25,765 nucleotides of DNA from the IMG/VR virus record IMGVR_UViG_3300008267_000401, positions 1 through 25,765 of that record, one strand, 5' to 3'. Source of the stretch: a virus. The translations under genes were made by a program, and so were the position numbers. Within the stretch, counting starts at the first letter, position 1. Each line of letters begins with the position of its first letter. Below the pieces are notes generated by a model that saw only the letters and a program-made list of their open reading frames with translations, ran no database searches and had not been told where the DNA came from. This document shows, one piece after another, positions 1 to 7,307 of the stretch.

Positions 1-30
1 TATAAATAATATTAATAATATAAATAAGGT
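1..30 (+). promoter_or_regulatory. Possible late-type promoter, two TATAAATA boxes
   Basis: The octamer TATAAATA, identical to the T4 late promoter -10 box, occurs at 1-8 and again at 19-26, just ahead of the small gene starting at 35. The AAGG at 26-29 that overlaps the end of the second box would serve as its ribosome binding site. In such AT-rich DNA the octamer can arise by chance, and the form differs from the ATATTTATATAAAAT motif found upstream of later genes, so this is a tentative call. Confidence 0.3.
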
Positions 31-34
31 TATA

Positions 35-214
35 ATGGGTAATTTTAAATTTAAAAATAAATTCACAGATGATATCGAAGATGCTCGAGAAATCATCCGT
101 GTTCTTGGTCGCATGATACAAGAAGGTAAAATTGACAAACAATCTACGTTGGATAATTTAGCACGTGCTTTGAAAAAATTAGACTCTGCAAAATATTATA
201 TTGATCGCGAATAA
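35..214 (+). CDS. Small uncharacterised protein, 59 aa
   Basis: This open frame starts with ATG six bases after an AAGG ribosome binding site (26-29) and ends with TAA. The product is charged and probably mostly helical: a basic start (MGNFKFKNKF), an acidic patch, then a helix-rich segment with RVLGRMIQEGKID and LARALKKLDSAKYY. There is no signal peptide, membrane segment or cysteine. It lies 11 bases ahead of the zinc-ribbon gene and is probably co-transcribed with it. I do not recognise the family. The good ribosome binding site and the tight packing with the next gene support it being real. Confidence 0.6.
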   Translation: MGNFKFKNKFTDDIEDAREIIRVLGRMIQEGKIDKQSTLDNLARALKKLDSAKYYIDRE

Positions 215-225
215 ATCTTTTCTAA

Positions 226-387
226 ATGAAACCAAAATCCACTCCGCCCCCAAAAGGGTATAAAAGATTACAATGTAAATATTGTGATGCAATTTGCCAA
301 CGTGTTGACGAAAAAGCAACAGCCGTTACATGTTGGCAATGCACTTCTAAATTAGTTCATGGACAGCATTTGGAAGTACGCAAATAA
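226..387 (+). CDS. Zinc-ribbon mini-protein, 53 aa
   Basis: A short ATG-started frame encoding a protein with two Cys-x2-Cys knuckles, CKYC (residues 17-20) and CWQC (36-39), separated by 15 residues, with an extra Cys at 24. This is the layout of a four-cysteine zinc ribbon. The N-terminus is basic and proline-rich (MKPKSTPPPKGYKR). Such small ribbons in phages usually bind nucleic acid or a host protein such as RNA polymerase, but the partner here cannot be told from sequence. It sits between a small helical protein and the HD-domain gene in a same-strand run leading to the sigma factor gene. There is no strong Shine-Dalgarno site before the ATG. Confidence 0.65.
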   Translation: MKPKSTPPPKGYKRLQCKYCDAICQRVDEKATAVTCWQCTSKLVHGQHLEVRK

Positions 388-404
388 TTTCTTATATTAA
401 TTTT

Positions 405-1181
405 ATGTTAGAAGCAGAAACAATCAAATCAAATTGGGAACAATATCGATCATTAGTGAATGATTATTTTCCAACCCGGGCCGAGTCACTGAATCAAATG
501 TATGATGCATTTGAAGATCGATTAGTAATGATGCCAGCATCATCAATGGCTCATTTTCATAATGCATTTGCTGGAGGATATGTAGATCATGTACTTCGTG
601 TTATTGCATGTGCTGAGAAACTTTATGAGACTTGGAGTGAAATGGGTGCAGATATGTCTGGATATACTTTAGAAGAACTTCGTTTTGCTGCAATGCATCA
701 TGATTTAGGTAAAGTAGGTTTTCCTGGCGATGGTAATGAAGTTTATCAAGTTGAAACATCTGATTGGCATCGCAAGAATCAAAACAAGATGTATAAACAT
801 AACGAAAACATTCCATTCACCATGGTACCAGATCTTTCAATTTGGTTGCTACAAGAATATGATGTGAAAATGTCTTGGACAGAATATCAAGCAATCAAGA
901 TTCACGATGGAATGTATGATGATGCAAATAAGCCATATTTTGTTGCTCGTTCAGCACAAGCCAAATTGAAAACAAATTTACCTATCGTTTTGCATCATGC
1001 AGATCATATGGCAGCACAAATTGAATTCGAGCGTTGGAGAAACAAAGACAATGCTACTCCAAAGGCATCTGCAGAAAAGAGTAAAATTACAAAAAGTAAT
1101 GGTTTAAAAAATCTAGCAGAAAATAATCCGGATGTCGAAAAAACATTAACGGATATTTTTAGTGCATTTAATCAGGATTAA
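405..1181 (+). CDS. HD-domain metal-dependent phosphohydrolase-like protein
   Basis: The 258-residue product carries the spaced His/Asp ligands of the HD superfamily: H62 in GGYVDHVLRV, H98-H99-D100 in HHDLGK, H167-D168 in IHDGMY and H197-H198-x-D200-H201 near residue 200. HD enzymes use one or two divalent metals to cleave phosphate esters (nucleotides, cyclic or alarmone nucleotides, occasionally nucleic acid); which substrate applies here is not visible. The lysine-rich C-terminal 45 residues look flexible. The ATG at 405 is preceded by an AT-rich run without a clear ribosome binding site. It ends one base before the ATG of the membrane-protein gene, so the two are probably translated together. 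A role in nucleotide metabolism or in countering host nucleotide signalling is conceivable but is inference only. Confidence 0.75.
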   Translation: MLEAETIKSNWEQYRSLVNDYFPTRAESLNQMYDAFEDRLVMMPASSMAHFHNAFAGGYVDHVLRVIACAEKLYETWSEMGADMSGYTLEELRFAAMHHDLGKVGFPGDGNEVYQVETSDWHRKNQNKMYKHNENIPFTMVPDLSIWLLQEYDVKMSWTEYQAIKIHDGMYDDANKPYFVARSAQAKLKTNLPIVLHHADHMAAQIEFERWRNKDNATPKASAEKSKITKSNGLKNLAENNPDVEKTLTDIFSAFNQD

Positions 1182-1182
1182 T

Positions 1183-1476
1183 ATGATATCAGGTTTAATA
1201 ATAGTATCATTGCTATTAACTTCAATATATTTAGGTTATCGTACATGGTATTTAGCAGGAACATTAGCAGACGCACAAGAATATATTGAAGGTTTAGAAT
1301 CTACTAATCAATACATGTTTGAACGTATTGATCAATCATATTCAGCAATGAAACAGATTGATAGATTAGGCGCTTTTGAAAAAGATGATGAGGCAGGAAC
1401 TACATTTCAGTTACTGAGTCAAGTAGTAGAAGAATTAAAGGAACAATTTAATGACAGCGAAGCGCAAGAAAAGTAA
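1183..1476 (+). CDS. Small membrane-anchored protein with helical tail, 97 aa
   Basis: The protein has one hydrophobic N-terminal segment (about residues 2-19, ISGLIIVSLLLTSIYLGY) followed by a long, charged, probably coiled-coil region, so it looks like a single-pass inner-membrane protein with a cytoplasmic or periplasmic tail. A GTG at 1162 is in frame, but the ATG at 1183 is the better start: it follows AGGA (1174-1177) by five bases and would avoid overlap with the HD gene. The last 26 bases overlap the sigma factor gene. I do not recognise the family. A spanin- or holin-like role is possible from topology alone, but nothing else supports it. Confidence 0.6.
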   Translation: MISGLIIVSLLLTSIYLGYRTWYLAGTLADAQEYIEGLESTNQYMFERIDQSYSAMKQIDRLGAFEKDDEAGTTFQLLSQVVEELKEQFNDSEAQEK

Positions 1477-2152
1477 TGTATATTTTACAAAAGTAACCGA
1501 ATATGCAATTTCTGCATATAACAGAACCGATAACAATTCATCATTGCGTGAAAAAATTTATCGTAGATTTATATATCCTGCTTTCATGAAGATGGCAGAA
1601 AATCTTATTAATAAAGTTAAGCCTACTTATATTGATTCAACTTTTATGGATTTGCAGACAGATTTAGTTACGTATTTAACAGAACGTTTAAATAAATTTA
1701 ATCCTAATGCTGGTAAAGCATATTCATATTATACTAGAACATCATTTAATTATTTGATTGCTGAAAATCAAAAAGCATATTCTAAATTAAAATCAGATGC
1801 TTTAGAATTAGATGTAGATGAACAGCGTAATATTATTACAGAAATTCATAATGATGAAATGCGAGAAACGCTTTTTGAATTCATGGATGCATATATTGAA
1901 TATTGTTATGACAATTTAAACTACATATTTACAAGTCCAACTGATATTCACGTTGCAGATTCAATTCTTCATATATTTGAAAGTCGAGAAAACATTGAAG
2001 ACTTCAATAAAAAAGCACTTTATATTTTTATTAGAGAACGTACGGGATTAGAAACAACAAATATTACCAGAGTCATTAAAGTTCTAAAACAATTATACGA
2101 AGAAAAATTTCTAGAGTATGAACGTACAAACTTCGTAAATCTGCCGTTTTAA
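1451..2152 (+). CDS. 55: Late-transcription sigma factor, T4 gp55-like
   Basis: The 233-residue product resembles the phage late sigma family in its central part (about residues 40-113): a helical run ending in DLQTDLVTYLTERLNKFNP, then AYSYYTRTSFNYLIAENQK, which matches the sigma region 2 pattern of a helix followed by the aromatic, basic YxTRxxFN core-binding and -10-reading helix. T4 gp55 is shorter (185 aa) and directs RNA polymerase to TATAAATA boxes of late genes. The C-terminal part (FIRERTGLETTNITRVIKVLKQLYEEKF) looks like a helix-turn-helix-type bundle, which gp55 lacks. The ATG lies inside the end of the previous gene, eight bases after AAAGGA (1437-1442). Its likely target is the AT-rich motif upstream of the structural genes in this window. 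The family call is from pattern, not alignment. Confidence 0.65.
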   Translation: MTAKRKKSNVYFTKVTEYAISAYNRTDNNSSLREKIYRRFIYPAFMKMAENLINKVKPTYIDSTFMDLQTDLVTYLTERLNKFNPNAGKAYSYYTRTSFNYLIAENQKAYSKLKSDALELDVDEQRNIITEIHNDEMRETLFEFMDAYIEYCYDNLNYIFTSPTDIHVADSILHIFESRENIEDFNKKALYIFIRERTGLETTNITRVIKVLKQLYEEKFLEYERTNFVNLPF

Positions 2153-2167
2153 TATTTATTATTAAAG
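2152..2167 (+). promoter_or_regulatory. Variant of the putative late-promoter motif
   Basis: ATATTTATTATTAAAG resembles the ATATTTATATAAAAT motif found ahead of five other genes, but is imperfect after the first eight bases. It lies in the short gap between the sigma gene and the 143-aa gene and overlaps that gene's AAAGGA ribosome binding site. It may be a weak promoter for the baseplate operon, or simply AT-rich spacer. Confidence 0.3.
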
Positions 2168-2176
2168 GATTTGCGC

Positions 2177-2608
2177 ATGGACAAGAATGATGAAATATTT
2201 AAAGGCACTAGCTTTTCCGATTTAATGTCCGATGTCTATCATAATTCTAAAAAGAAAGATAGGCAAATGAATCAATTAATTGCATCATTACAGCCATTAA
2301 TAAAAAATGCGTCAGATGCAACCGTTGTTATGCCATTGATTAAAGACATATTAGATGTATCGATTAAAAATGACGATCATTTAGTCAAATTAACTGCAAT
2401 CGTTCAGCGATATATTTCAACTAAACAAACCATAACGGGTGCTGATAGTTTGTTAAGTGAAGAAGAAAAACAACAACTTCTTCGTGTTGCAGAACAAACT
2501 TTATCTTCTGATTTAGATGAATTAGATGAATTCAAACAAGAAGACCGCATATTGCAGCAACGCGCAGAACAAATTAAAGAGCAATTGAATAAAGGTATGA
2601 ATGACTAA
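2177..2608 (+). CDS. Uncharacterised helical protein, 143 aa
   Basis: The frame can be extended to a TTG at 2171, but the ATG at 2177 sits seven bases after AAAGGA (2164-2169) and is the better start. The product is acidic and almost entirely helical, with no cysteines or membrane segment. Its C-terminal third (SEEEKQQLLRVAEQ and on through EQIKEQLNKG) is a strong coiled-coil candidate. It overlaps the spike gene by eight bases, so it is translationally coupled to the baseplate module. Its position between a gp55-like sigma factor and a spike gene allows two guesses: a transcription co-factor like T4 gp33, or a small baseplate or tail assembly protein. Nothing in the sequence decides between them. 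Confidence 0.6.
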   Translation: MDKNDEIFKGTSFSDLMSDVYHNSKKKDRQMNQLIASLQPLIKNASDATVVMPLIKDILDVSIKNDDHLVKLTAIVQRYISTKQTITGADSLLSEEEKQQLLRVAEQTLSSDLDELDEFKQEDRILQQRAEQIKEQLNKGMND

Positions 2609-3581
2609 TGTACATTTTCATATCGGAGAAGTTGTTGCAAATAATAATACGTATCAATATGTTCAAGAAAAAAACTTTGAAATACGCGTTATAACATATA
2701 CTGATTTTTACAATAGAGAAGAAATTAGTGCTATACCGTATGACAATAATACAAAAAAGATACCAGCAATTGGTGAACATGTTTTACTTGTTCGAGGTTT
2801 ATCTGTAGATAACGTTTCTCAATCAAATTATCCACAATGGTATTATTTGTCATCATTTTCTATCAATTCAAATGCAAATGATAACAAGTTGTTAGGCTAT
2901 GCAACAACTGAATCTACCGTTACTGGTTCTGTGAATTTAACATCTAAACAAGTTTCATGGCTGCAACCATTTAGTGGCGATTTAATGTTCGAAGGCCGAT
3001 TTGGAAACAGTCTTAGGATGTCTAGTACGACTAAACAACAGTATCCGGTTGCCCCGTCATGGTTAGGCCAAAATGATGGCGATCCTATCATTGTTTTATC
3101 AAATGGTAGAACATATGATGAAAGCAAATATGTTGTAGAAAACGTTAATGAAGATGCTAGTTCATTGTATTTAACGAGTACTCAAAAACTTCCTATTCTA
3201 TTAGGAGATAAAAACAATAGAAATCCGTTATCTTGTTTTGCACCTGTTGAATCAGCGTTTGAACGTTCACAATTTATTGGTGTAGCAGATAGAATTATCT
3301 TAAAAGCAAAATCCGATGTTGTTGTTATAGATTCCCCAAAAGGTATTGTTTTAAATACAACTGGAGAAGTTAAAATAGGAAATGATGAAGCTAATATTAG
3401 TTTAGTGCACGGCGATGTATTGTTAACTATCTTACAAAAAATTTTAAATCAATTAGCACAGCCAGTTCAATGCGGCACTGCACAAGGTACATTTATCAAT
3501 AGGTCTAATTTATCAGCAGCTCAGCGTGAATTACAAAATCTTTTAAATTCTAAATATTTTATAACCAAAGAAACATATTGA
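2601..3581 (+). CDS. Baseplate central spike protein (gp5/gpV-like, no lysozyme domain)
   Basis: This 326-residue protein has the layout of a contractile-tail puncturing spike. The N-terminal about 110 residues contain an OB-fold-like pattern with IPAIGEHVLLVRGL. The middle holds GDLMFEGRFGNSLRM, a hallmark string of T4-type baseplate hub proteins of marine phages. Around residues 225-265, DRIILKAKSDVVVIDSPKG and VLNTTGEVKIGN is the alternating beta-helix segment that precedes a membrane-piercing tip in gpV-like spikes. Unlike T4 gp5 there is no lysozyme domain between OB fold and helix. The last about 60 residues are helical and polar. The ATG follows AAAGG (2591-2595) by five bases. Downstream are gp25 and gp6, the expected neighbours. 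Confidence 0.75.
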   Translation: MTNVHFHIGEVVANNNTYQYVQEKNFEIRVITYTDFYNREEISAIPYDNNTKKIPAIGEHVLLVRGLSVDNVSQSNYPQWYYLSSFSINSNANDNKLLGYATTESTVTGSVNLTSKQVSWLQPFSGDLMFEGRFGNSLRMSSTTKQQYPVAPSWLGQNDGDPIIVLSNGRTYDESKYVVENVNEDASSLYLTSTQKLPILLGDKNNRNPLSCFAPVESAFERSQFIGVADRIILKAKSDVVVIDSPKGIVLNTTGEVKIGNDEANISLVHGDVLLTILQKILNQLAQPVQCGTAQGTFINRSNLSAAQRELQNLLNSKYFITKETY

Positions 3582-3582
3582 T

Positions 3583-4410
3583 ATGAGTTCTATTGTTCCA
3601 CCATTAGATTTAATACCAACGTTGCCTGGCAAGACAGCGTCTGTTATAATGCAACAACTAGATATTCAAATGGATAATTTAGTTGATCAAGTTAGTACAA
3701 CAGTTCAAGATTCTATAAAATTGCCTAGTAATATACAATGCAATGATCCTAGAATAGAAAAAATCAAAACAAATCTAAAACAAATACAAACTCAAATTAC
3801 TGAGTTACAACAAAATTTACCTAAAATACAACAAACTATTGATAATGTTAAAACTGCAGTTCAAACGGCACAAACAATTAAAGCTATTATAACTGTAGCA
3901 CAATTATCTAACCCAATCACTGCACCAGTATTTATAGCTCAAAATTTAATGGCTATACAAGATGCATTAATTGTTAATAGTTTAGGAGCATTGCAATCAT
4001 TTTCAACAGTACCAACATCATTAACTTCAAAATTTCAAACTATTGTACCAGTTTTAGCACAATCAATTCAAAAACTAAATTCTGTTTGTAATTCAGATAA
4101 TAGCGGAGATGGTATTGAAATCCCAAATTTTGATGGAGATATTGATTACAATGATTTAGTAGATACTGATTTTTATACAGAACAAAATGTTTCTGATAAT
4201 GATTTACAGTTTAGATCAGATACTATACAACAATTGGTAGAACAACAACGAGACTTGATATCATCATTGCTTGAAGCACCTAGTCAAGTTTATAAAGAAT
4301 CCGGATTGCCTTCCGACGATTTAGGTAAAGCCGGCGACTATTACGTAGACATTTCTACAAATAAAATATATGGGCCTAAAACATCAGTTTGGGGAACACC
4401 CGTAAACTAA
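3583..4410 (+). CDS. Tail/baseplate-associated coiled-coil protein
   Basis: A 275-residue protein with a central coiled-coil region (about residues 60-100, rich in IKTNLKQIQTQITELQQN-type heptads), then a hydrophobic helical stretch (about 95-140), an acidic low-complexity linker (DGDIDYNDLVDTD) and a short C-terminal module, GKAGDYYVDISTNKIYGPK, ending in WGTPVN. The GDYYxDxxTxxIYGPK-type module recurs at the ends of phage fibre and tail proteins, often after collagen-like repeats. The protein is therefore probably a virion component attached near the spike. Its exact role is unknown. The start is one base after the spike stop codon, so the two are probably translated together. A tape-measure role is unlikely because it is far too short. 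Confidence 0.6.
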   Translation: MSSIVPPLDLIPTLPGKTASVIMQQLDIQMDNLVDQVSTTVQDSIKLPSNIQCNDPRIEKIKTNLKQIQTQITELQQNLPKIQQTIDNVKTAVQTAQTIKAIITVAQLSNPITAPVFIAQNLMAIQDALIVNSLGALQSFSTVPTSLTSKFQTIVPVLAQSIQKLNSVCNSDNSGDGIEIPNFDGDIDYNDLVDTDFYTEQNVSDNDLQFRSDTIQQLVEQQRDLISSLLEAPSQVYKESGLPSDDLGKAGDYYVDISTNKIYGPKTSVWGTPVN

Positions 4411-4418
4411 CATTTAGT

Positions 4419-4435
4419 ATATTTATATATAAAAT
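4419..4435 (+). promoter_or_regulatory. Putative late promoter motif
   Basis: ATATTTATATATAAAAT is a two-base-longer form of the motif ATATTTATATAAAAT seen ahead of four other genes. It ends only six bases before the ATG at 4442, and no Shine-Dalgarno site fits in that space. If it is a -10-like element, the transcript would be nearly leaderless. Confidence 0.5.
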
Positions 4436-4441
4436 ATTCAT

Positions 4442-4936
4442 ATGGATTCAAAAACACTTATAAAAGCACTAAAAGTAGCCGTACGTGAGGTTATAAAAGA
4501 AGAATTAACGGAAATTCTTCGAGAAGGTTTACAATCTACTATTACAGAGATAAATCAACCACAGACAAAACGACAAGCTCCGCCGCCGCCTATGCCAAAA
4601 CGTAAGACAGTGCAATTCAATGAAAATAGATGGGCGTCTATTTTAAATGAAACTGATCCGCTTATTGAACAAGGGCCTTCGACAATAAATAGTTTTGCGG
4701 AATTAATGAACGAAGGTATGGATGATACTATTACAATGACATCACGTGATGCTCAAGGTTTTGGTGCAATGCGTCAAAATATGGCTGCTGCAATGGGATT
4801 AGCCCCACAAGCCCCATCTGTAATGGAAGATCCAGAAACTGGTAAAACATATGAAGTAGCACCAGAAGTGCAACAAGCTATGACTCGAGACTATTCTGCG
4901 TTAATGAAAGCAATGAATAAAAAGAAAGGTAACTAA
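4442..4936 (+). CDS. Uncharacterised baseplate-cluster protein, 164 aa
   Basis: The product begins with an amphipathic, charged helix (TLIKALKVAVREVIKEELTE), followed by a proline-rich linker (APPPPMPKRK) and a short polar motif (NRWASILNETDP). The C-terminal half is Met/Ala/Gln-rich and helical, with MEDPETGKTYEVAPEVQQAM. The low-complexity, linker-like build suggests a scaffold, chaperone or peripheral virion protein. It lies directly before the gp25 gene, with a one-base overlap (TAATG), and starts a putative transcription unit under the motif at 4419. I do not recognise the family. Confidence 0.6.
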   Translation: MDSKTLIKALKVAVREVIKEELTEILREGLQSTITEINQPQTKRQAPPPPMPKRKTVQFNENRWASILNETDPLIEQGPSTINSFAELMNEGMDDTITMTSRDAQGFGAMRQNMAAAMGLAPQAPSVMEDPETGKTYEVAPEVQQAMTRDYSALMKAMNKKKGN

Positions 4937-5418
4937 TGCCATATCAAATAGTAAATGTAGTAGCTGAAGCTTCATTAAACACTGCATTAGGAATTAATAT
5001 TCCTTTTACGGGCCCGTTTGGAGTATTTAATTCTACATTTACAACAAATGATCAAGCATTAGCAAATTTAAAAAATCTTCTTTTAACATATAAAGGAGAG
5101 CGTATATATCAACCAAATTTTGGTACTGATTTGCCGAAATTATTATTCGAGCCGAATACGAAAGAATTAAAACCAATTGTATCTGAAGTAATTGCAGAGG
5201 CGGTAGAATATTGGCTACCTTATATTAATATAATTGACATCAGTACTGTAACTGCAGAAGATGATCCAAATTCACCACATGAATTAAAAATTACAATTAC
5301 ATTTTCAGTGGCTCCGCAACAAGGTGTTGCGTCTAGTAATACAACAAGTTATGATACAGAAAACAATTTGAGTCAATTAGTGTTAGCTGTAAATCAAAAT
5401 CAATTATTGGTATTATAA
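4936..5418 (+). CDS. 25: Baseplate wedge subunit gp25 (gpW family)
   Basis: The 160-residue protein carries the gp25/gpW core: ALANLKNLLLTYKGERIYQP followed by NFGTDLPKLLFEPN (residues about 41-75), then a helical segment and a final beta pair (HELKITITFSV). In contractile tails this small subunit joins the wedge to the first sheath ring. The family is sometimes labelled 'lysozyme-like', but it is structural. It is a little longer than T4 gp25 (132 aa), with a 25-residue extension at each end. An AAGG (4927-4930) precedes the ATG, which overlaps the previous stop. The gp6 gene follows immediately, as in T4. Confidence 0.9.
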   Translation: MPYQIVNVVAEASLNTALGINIPFTGPFGVFNSTFTTNDQALANLKNLLLTYKGERIYQPNFGTDLPKLLFEPNTKELKPIVSEVIAEAVEYWLPYINIIDISTVTAEDDPNSPHELKITITFSVAPQQGVASSNTTSYDTENNLSQLVLAVNQNQLLVL

Positions 5419-5419
5419 C

Positions 5420-7297
5420 ATGGAAACAAAAAAAGATATATCATATTTAGGAAAAGATTTTAGTCAATTCAAACAAGGATTGATTGATTTTACTAAACAG
5501 TATTTTCCAACATCATACACTGATTTTACTGATGCTGCACCTGGAATGATATTTTTAGAATTAGCTGCATACGTAGGAGATGTATTATCATATTATGCAG
5601 ATAATAATTTAAAAGAGTCAATGCTTGAACAAGCAACCGAACGTTCGAATATATATGATATTGCAAAAAGTTTAGGTTATAGTCCTAATAATGTTGTTCC
5701 TGCATATGTTACATTAGATGTATTTCAATTAGTCCCGGCTATTGGCACCGGAGTAAATGTAGCTCCCGATTACAATTATGCGTTATCAATTAAATCTGGG
5801 TTACGAGTAAAACAAAGCACTGGTAATTCGGTATTTAGGACGTTGGATAGCATTGAATTTAATTTTTCAAGTTCTGCAAATCCTACGGAAGTAACAATAT
5901 ATGAAACAGATTCTGCAACAAATTTACCAACATATTATCTTTTAAAGAAACAAGTTCGTGCAGTATCTGGAAATGTAAAAACATCAACTTTCACATTTGG
6001 AACACCAGTTGCATATGACAAAATAGTTTTACCTGATACTAATATTATTGAAATTATTTCAGTAACTGAATCAGATGGAGATAATTGGTATGAAGTTCCA
6101 TATTTAGCTCAAGACACGGTATTTGAATCAGTTCCAAATTTATTAGAAAATGATCCGGATTTATCACAATATAGATCTGCGGCACCTAGTTTATTAAAAC
6201 TAAGAAAATCTGCAAAACGATTTATAACTAGATTGCGAAGTGATAATAAAATAGAATTGCAATTTGGTGCAGGTATATCGGATAATAATGATGAAGAAGT
6301 TGTTCCAAATCCAGACAACGTCGGAAATGGATTAGCTGGGTTTCGTCGTTCAGTAGATGTTGATATTGATCCGTCAAATTTTTTATATACAAGAACATAC
6401 GGACAAGCACCATCAAATACTACATTAACAGTAACATATACTATTGGTAATGGTATTTCTGACAATGTTCCGGCAAATGTATTAACTCAACTAGAATTTG
6501 TTGAATTCAATGATGATATTAATACTTCAAATAGTGCGCCATTGGTTAATTTTGTTAAATCAACGGTTGCAGTAAACAATGCAATTCCGGCAGTTGGTGC
6601 AAAGACTGCAGATACATTGCAAGATATTAAAAATAATGCATTAGCAAACTTTGCCACACAAAATCGCCTTGTAACACGCGAAGACTATATTATACGGTCT
6701 TACTCGATGCCGGCAAAATATGGTAGCGTTGCAAAGGCATATATTGTGCCTGATGATCAAATATCTCAAAAAGATTTAGAATCTAGAATTGCAAATCCAT
6801 TAGCAATGAACATGTATGTTTTGGGTTATAATGATTTAAAACAATTAACAACATTGAATCAAGCAATCAAAGAAAATTTAAAAACATATTTGAATTTTTA
6901 TAGAATTTTAACTGATGCTGTAAATATAAAAGATGCTTTTATCATTAATATAGGAGTTGACTTTGAAATTTCAGTATTGCCAAACTATAATAGTAATGAA
7001 GTTTTATTGCGTTGTGTTAATGAATTAAAATCATTATTCAATGTTGATAAATGGCAAATCAATCAACCGATTATTAAATCGGATATTAGTACAGCACTAG
7101 CAAATGTAAAAGGCGTTCAATCAGTAGTTGGTTTTGCATTGACTAATTTATATGATTCTGATCAAGGATATTCTGGAAATCTTTATGATTTAACTACTGC
7201 GACAAAAAATGGCGTAATTTATCCGTCATTAGATCCTAGTATTTTTGAAATTAAATTTCCGAACCGCGACATTAAAGGCCGCGTTGTAAATTATTAA
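5420..7297 (+). CDS. 6: Baseplate wedge subunit gp6 (gpJ-like)
   Basis: At 625 residues this is close to T4 gp6 (660). The N-terminal region has the family's most typical stretch, DFTDAAPGMIFLELAAYVGD, followed by YYADNNLKESMLEQATERSN (roughly residues 35-78). The middle is beta-rich. The C-terminal half includes NRLVTREDYIIRSYSMPAKY and the ferredoxin-like DAFIINIGVDFEISVLPNYN segment common to gpJ-type wedge proteins. Two copies of gp6 and one of gp7 form the trifurcated heart of each wedge in T4-like and related contractile machines. It starts one base after the gp25 stop without an obvious ribosome binding site, so coupling to gp25 is likely. Confidence 0.9.
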   Translation: METKKDISYLGKDFSQFKQGLIDFTKQYFPTSYTDFTDAAPGMIFLELAAYVGDVLSYYADNNLKESMLEQATERSNIYDIAKSLGYSPNNVVPAYVTLDVFQLVPAIGTGVNVAPDYNYALSIKSGLRVKQSTGNSVFRTLDSIEFNFSSSANPTEVTIYETDSATNLPTYYLLKKQVRAVSGNVKTSTFTFGTPVAYDKIVLPDTNIIEIISVTESDGDNWYEVPYLAQDTVFESVPNLLENDPDLSQYRSAAPSLLKLRKSAKRFITRLRSDNKIELQFGAGISDNNDEEVVPNPDNVGNGLAGFRRSVDVDIDPSNFLYTRTYGQAPSNTTLTVTYTIGNGISDNVPANVLTQLEFVEFNDDINTSNSAPLVNFVKSTVAVNNAIPAVGAKTADTLQDIKNNALANFATQNRLVTREDYIIRSYSMPAKYGSVAKAYIVPDDQISQKDLESRIANPLAMNMYVLGYNDLKQLTTLNQAIKENLKTYLNFYRILTDAVNIKDAFIINIGVDFEISVLPNYNSNEVLLRCVNELKSLFNVDKWQINQPIIKSDISTALANVKGVQSVVGFALTNLYDSDQGYSGNLYDLTTATKNGVIYPSLDPSIFEIKFPNRDIKGRVVNY

Positions 7298-7307
7298 AAG
7301 GTAAAAC

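Noticed and set aside
601-816. Minus-strand open frames (for example 601-816, 2897-3127, 6109-6465, 9109-9369, 11514-11858, 12732-12953, 17127-17582, 18596-18886)
   Set aside because: All lie opposite well-supported + strand genes, have no family-like content and no ribosome binding sites; they are by-products of the coding strand.
1162-1182. Upstream alternative starts at 1162 (GTG), 2171 (TTG), 9622 (TTG) and 13924 (ATG)
   Set aside because: In each case a later ATG has a proper ribosome binding site spacing or a TAATG junction, while the upstream codon adds residues with no support.
4936-5418. Lysozyme activity for the gp25-family protein
   Set aside because: The family is sometimes named lysozyme-like, but structural work on contractile tails places it as a sheath-joining wedge protein, and no catalytic motif is visible.
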